Below, one piece after another: positions 62,301 through 64,000 of a DNA stretch of 64,000 nt. Positions within the stretch are counted from its first letter, which is position 1. Each line of letters begins with the position of its first letter. The position numbers and the translations under genes were made by a program. The stretch lies in contig WKFK01000014.1 of NCBI GenBank assembly GCA_014872815.1, forward strand, positions 496,001-560,000, given 5' to 3'. The stretch is from Paracoccaceae bacterium. GTDB lineage: Bacteria > Pseudomonadota > Alphaproteobacteria > Rhodobacterales > Rhodobacteraceae. The notes beneath the pieces are model-generated. The model saw only the letters and a program-made list of their open reading frames with translations. It did not search any database and was not told where the DNA came from.

Positions 62301-62323
62301 CCGGTGGTCAGACGTGTGCTCAT
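59309..62323 (-). CDS. soxA: Sarcosine oxidase alpha subunit
   Basis: A 1004-residue flavoprotein subunit. The N-terminal ferredoxin-like fold has the YHRPRGVVASGAEEPNALV segment. A dinucleotide-binding domain follows (VVVGGGVAGLMAAKAAG, about residue 170) with a second nucleotide motif near VVTNNDDAYRTAL. The C-terminal 400 residues are GcvT-like and bind tetrahydrofolate to capture the methyl group as methylene-THF (CRYGLMCNENGFLIDDGV, then GTEALHVMRAEKGF). The start at 62323 has GGAGGG upstream and overlaps the soxD stop. Confidence 0.96.
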   Translation of the reverse strand: MSTRLTTGGRLLNKSKQVTFSFNGKQFTGFEGDTLASALLANDQMLMGRSFKYHRPRGVVASGAEEPNALVNLGTGGKFEPNQRATTTELYDGLTCTSQNHWPSLEFDVGVINNYAARALPAGFYYKTFMAPAAAWKHVFEPIVRHSAGLGKAPKDRDADRYEHFYAFFDVVVVGGGVAGLMAAKAAGQSGAKVLLMEQTAHWGGRAPVDGGKVDGVKVDDFIDATVAELEAMDNVTLRNRMMGAGVYDHGYILGYERLTDHAPLLDGPRHRLWRIRAKQIVTATGAIERPLSFAGNDIPGVMLASAMRDYVENFGVSAGDRTVVVTNNDDAYRTALALKAAGLDVPVILDARASGGGVLADEAKAAGIRVEVGKGIAKVKGGKRVTGVAICAQAGEGAVLEEIACDAVAMSGGWSPVVHLWSHCGGKLIWDEAQAHFRPDPDRAPTSHDGKPFVSTAGTASGPLKLDDVLVDGLKAGEAAAEAAGFTVTAADEPKGEVHDEAPLQACWLMPQGAGPKLRMKAWLDYQNDVKVSDVKLAAQEGYESVEHTKRYTTLGMATDQGKLSNINGLAVLSDALNQPIPATGTTTFRPPYTPISMGAIAGEARDEVFQPLRRTPIHAWHEANGAFFEPVGHWRRPYCFPRGQESHADAVSREIRQTRDSVGLLDASTLGKIIVKGPDAGKFLDMMYTNMMSTLKPGKCRYGLMCNENGFLIDDGVVARIDEDTFLCHTTTGGAERIHGWMEDWLQCEWWDWQVYTANVTEQYAQIAVVGPNARKVIEKLGGEMDVSKEGLAFMEWKDGKIGDFDARAYRISFSGELSYEIAVPASQGRAFWDALLEAGKEFNIMPYGTEALHVMRAEKGFIMIGDETDGTVIPQDLNMQWAISKKKEDFLGKRAQMRDHMASEDRWKLAGFETEDGSVIPDGAYIVAHGTNANGQRNVQGRVTSTYYSPTLDRGIAMGLIHGGMKRLGDVVEFNKVDGSTVKAKVVDPVFYDKDGEKQNV

Positions 62324-62649
62324 GAGAAGTCCCTCCACGACCAACCGGGTTGTTTGGCCGAGATCTTGTCTTTGATGTCTTGCGGCGGCTCAAGTGTTTG
62401 GGCCGGATAGGTGCCAAATACCTCAAGCGTCATGGTGCAGCGCGCGGCGTGGAAGAACTTGCCGCAGCCGTTGGAATGCCGCCAGCGCTCAAAATGCACG
62501 CCCTTGGGGTTTTCGCGCATGAAGAGGTAGCTCTCAAAATCCGCGTCATCAGAGCCGGGACCAAAGCGTTTGAGATGGGCTTCGCCTTCGGCGTGAAGCT
62601 CGGTTTCCTCGGCCCAGACGCCGCAATAGGGGCATTGAAGGGTTAGCAT
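62320..62649 (-). CDS. soxD: Sarcosine oxidase delta subunit
   Basis: A 109-residue zinc-binding subunit. The metal site is built from the N-terminal CPYCGVWAE pair, a histidine in EGEAHLKR and the later cysteine in FFHAARCTMTLEV. It overlaps soxA by four bases (ATGA). It stabilises the oxidase complex. Confidence 0.95.
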   Translation of the reverse strand: MLTLQCPYCGVWAEETELHAEGEAHLKRFGPGSDDADFESYLFMRENPKGVHFERWRHSNGCGKFFHAARCTMTLEVFGTYPAQTLEPPQDIKDKISAKQPGWSWRDFS

Positions 62650-62687
62650 GTTGCGAACTCCTTGAAATATTTATTCCGATCAACCAC

Positions 62688-62900
62688 ATGGAAGGTGTTC
62701 ACTGTATTGGGCCCCTTCCTTTGATTGAGTTTCTTGTCAACTTTTACGGCGTTTTGTGTTGGGAGCCGGTATCCAATTGGATCGGTAAGAAAGTTGACCG
62801 TGGACCGAAGAAAGACTTTCCTAAGGTGACCGACACGACAACCGAATTGCAGCTGCGCAAGAAGGCTTTGAAACGTGACTTGGCTCGTCTTAAACACTGA
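62688..62900 (+). CDS. Possible small protein opposite the sox operon (doubtful)
   Basis: An open frame of 70 residues on the plus strand in the 253-base gap between soxB and soxD, where the sox strand has only an equally doubtful 86-residue frame. It would encode a short hydrophobic half (PLIEFLVNFYGVLCWEPVSNW) and a charged, helix-forming C-terminus (ELQLRKKALKRDLARLKH). There is no good ribosome site. The gap is more AT-rich than the genes. Could be a small gene, or a spacer with a regulatory role. Confidence 0.25.
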   Translation: MEGVHCIGPLPLIEFLVNFYGVLCWEPVSNWIGKKVDRGPKKDFPKVTDTTTELQLRKKALKRDLARLKH

Positions 62901-62902
62901 CA

Positions 62903-64000
62903 TCAGTGCGCCACCCCGGCGGCCACGCTCTCATCAATAAACCGGCCTTCGATAAACCGTTCCATGCCAAACTCAGCCGCCAATGGACCCGGCTCACCTT
63001 TCGCGATCAATTCGGCCGTGGCCCAGCCGCCGCCAGGAATGGCTTTGAAGCCGCCGGTGCCCCAGCCTGCGTTGATGAAGCAGTTGCCCAAGGGCGTCTT
63101 GCCAATCACGGGAGAGCGGTCGCCGGTCACATCCACGATGCCGCCCCATTGGCGCAGCATTTTCAGACGGCTGACCATCGGGAAGGTTTCACAAAGCGCG
63201 CGCACGGTTTCCTCGATGTGGTGGAAGCTGCCGCGTTGGGTGTAGTTGTTGAACCCGTCAGTGCCGCCGCCGATCACCATCTCGCCTTTGTCGGACTGAG
63301 ACATGTAGCCGTGCACGGTGTTGGCCATCACCACCACATCCATGCAGGGCTTAATCGGCTCGGACACCAGCGCCTGCAGCGCCACAGATTCCATCGGCAG
63401 TCGGAAGCCTGCCATATTGGCCAGCGCGCCGGAGTTACCCGCCACCACCAGGCCAAGCTTGTCGCAATCAATCGGGCCCTTGGTGGTGTCGACACCGACC
63501 ACATTGCCGCCTTCAGACCGCACGCCAACCACTTCACATTTTTGAATAATATCCATCCCCATATCAGAGCACGCGCGGGCGTAGCCCCAGGCCACCGCGT
63601 CGTGGCGACCGGTGCCGCCGCGCGCCTGCCAGAGGCCGCCAAGAACGGGATAGCGCGGCCCGTCGATGTTGATGATTGGCACCAGCTCTTTCACACGTTC
63701 CGGCCCGATGAACTCGGTGGTCACGCCCTGCAGCGCGTTGGCGTGCGCGGTGCGCTGATAGCCGCGGACCTCATGTTCGGTCTGCGCCAACATGATCACG
63801 CCGCGTGGGGAGAACATGACGTTGTAGTTCAGGTCCTGCGACATCGTCTCATAGAGCGAGCGCGCTTTTTCATAGAGCGCGGCGGAGCTGTCTTGCAGGT
63901 AGTTGGAGCGGATAATGGTGGTGTTACGACCCGTGTTGCCGCCGCCAAGCCAGCCTTTTTCGATGATCGCCACATTGGTGATGCCGAAGTTCTTGCCCAG
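62903..64000 (-). CDS. soxB: Sarcosine oxidase beta subunit (partial, N-terminus off window)
   Basis: The flavin-bearing catalytic subunit, oxidising sarcosine to glycine. About 365 C-terminal residues lie in the window and the frame stays open to base 64000 (LGKNFGITNVAIIEKGW at the edge), so the FAD-binding N-terminus lies beyond. Visible features include GGGNTGRNTTIIRSNYLQ, the covalent-flavin region near PVLGGLWQARGGTGRHDAVAWGY, and GWGTGGFKAIPGGGWATAELIA at the C-terminus. It is the first gene of the operon; a 253-base gap separates it from soxD. Confidence 0.95.
   Translation of the reverse strand: MGKNFGITNVAIIEKGWLGGGNTGRNTTIIRSNYLQDSSAALYEKARSLYETMSQDLNYNVMFSPRGVIMLAQTEHEVRGYQRTAHANALQGVTTEFIGPERVKELVPIINIDGPRYPVLGGLWQARGGTGRHDAVAWGYARACSDMGMDIIQKCEVVGVRSEGGNVVGVDTTKGPIDCDKLGLVVAGNSGALANMAGFRLPMESVALQALVSEPIKPCMDVVVMANTVHGYMSQSDKGEMVIGGGTDGFNNYTQRGSFHHIEETVRALCETFPMVSRLKMLRQWGGIVDVTGDRSPVIGKTPLGNCFINAGWGTGGFKAIPGGGWATAELIAKGEPGPLAAEFGMERFIEGRFIDESVAAGVAH

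Noticed and set aside
1-64000. CRISPR arrays, rRNA operons, insertion sequences with transposases
   Set aside because: None were seen. No regularly spaced repeats, rRNA-like sequence or transposase frame could be supported.

Overview
The window looks like chromosomal DNA of a marine alphaproteobacterium of the Roseobacter group (Rhodobacteraceae). This rests on protein character and gene neighbourhoods: a phnCDEE phosphonate transporter, a soxBDAG sarcosine oxidase operon, yajC-secD-secF running into ccmABCDG, bamB next to der, a DctPQM TRAP transporter, and a DUF3445 haem-dependent N-demethylase. No ribosomal RNA is present, so the species cannot be named.

Layout. 1-4020 (minus strand) holds phnC, phnD and two phnE permeases, with a strong terminator between phnD and the first phnE. 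4192-21306 is a putative 17.1-kb genomic island. Its right boundary is the 3' end of an intact tRNA-Leu(CAA) gene (21293-21378, minus strand). A 25-bp perfect copy of the tRNA 3' end plus flank lies at 4192-4216, just upstream of phnC. No integrase gene remains; both ends carry gene-poor debris and share a diverged 21-bp motif.

The island carries one coherent catabolic system. It has a GntR/FCD repressor, a DctPQM TRAP importer, three different Gfo/Idh/MocA oxidoreductases, and a fused sugar-isomerase-like/HPPD-like protein. It also has a shikimate-dehydrogenase-like enzyme, a short citrate-synthase/citryl-CoA-lyase-like enzyme, an unrecognised cupin-like protein, a stand-alone TIM-barrel isomerase, a CoA-acylating aldehyde dehydrogenase of the SauS type, and a thiamine-diphosphate enzyme. 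A palindrome of the form AAAATATC-N-GATATTTT occurs upstream of each of its three plus-strand transcription units, so the whole set is probably one regulon of the GntR protein. The gene content suggests uptake and breakdown of a carbocyclic (quinate-, shikimate- or inositol-like) compound to CoA thioesters. I do not recognise the pathway as a described one.

21551-34378 is ordinary chromosome: a YqaA-like membrane protein, dsbB, an Lrp regulator divergent from arginase and ornithine cyclodeaminase, a DUF3445 protein, a hydrolase-OsmC fusion, two small envelope proteins, purB, a TPR protein, fliG, a DUF1223 protein, rpiB, and ccmG/D/C. 34469-46347 holds ccmB/A, an Mth938-like protein, a TauE-like permease, secF, secD, yajC, serS, a fatty-acid desaturase, der, bamB and a YfgM-like protein. 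46576-51698 is an RND efflux pair with an enlarged permease. 51832-58640 carries a DUF1294 protein, an Atm1-like ABC exporter, a low-complexity LysM protein, a LOG protein, a metallophosphoesterase, an iron-type superoxide dismutase and a small secreted protein. 58750-64000 is the sarcosine oxidase operon (soxB partial at the window edge, then D, A, G), which delivers one-carbon units and glycine from methylamine-type osmolytes.
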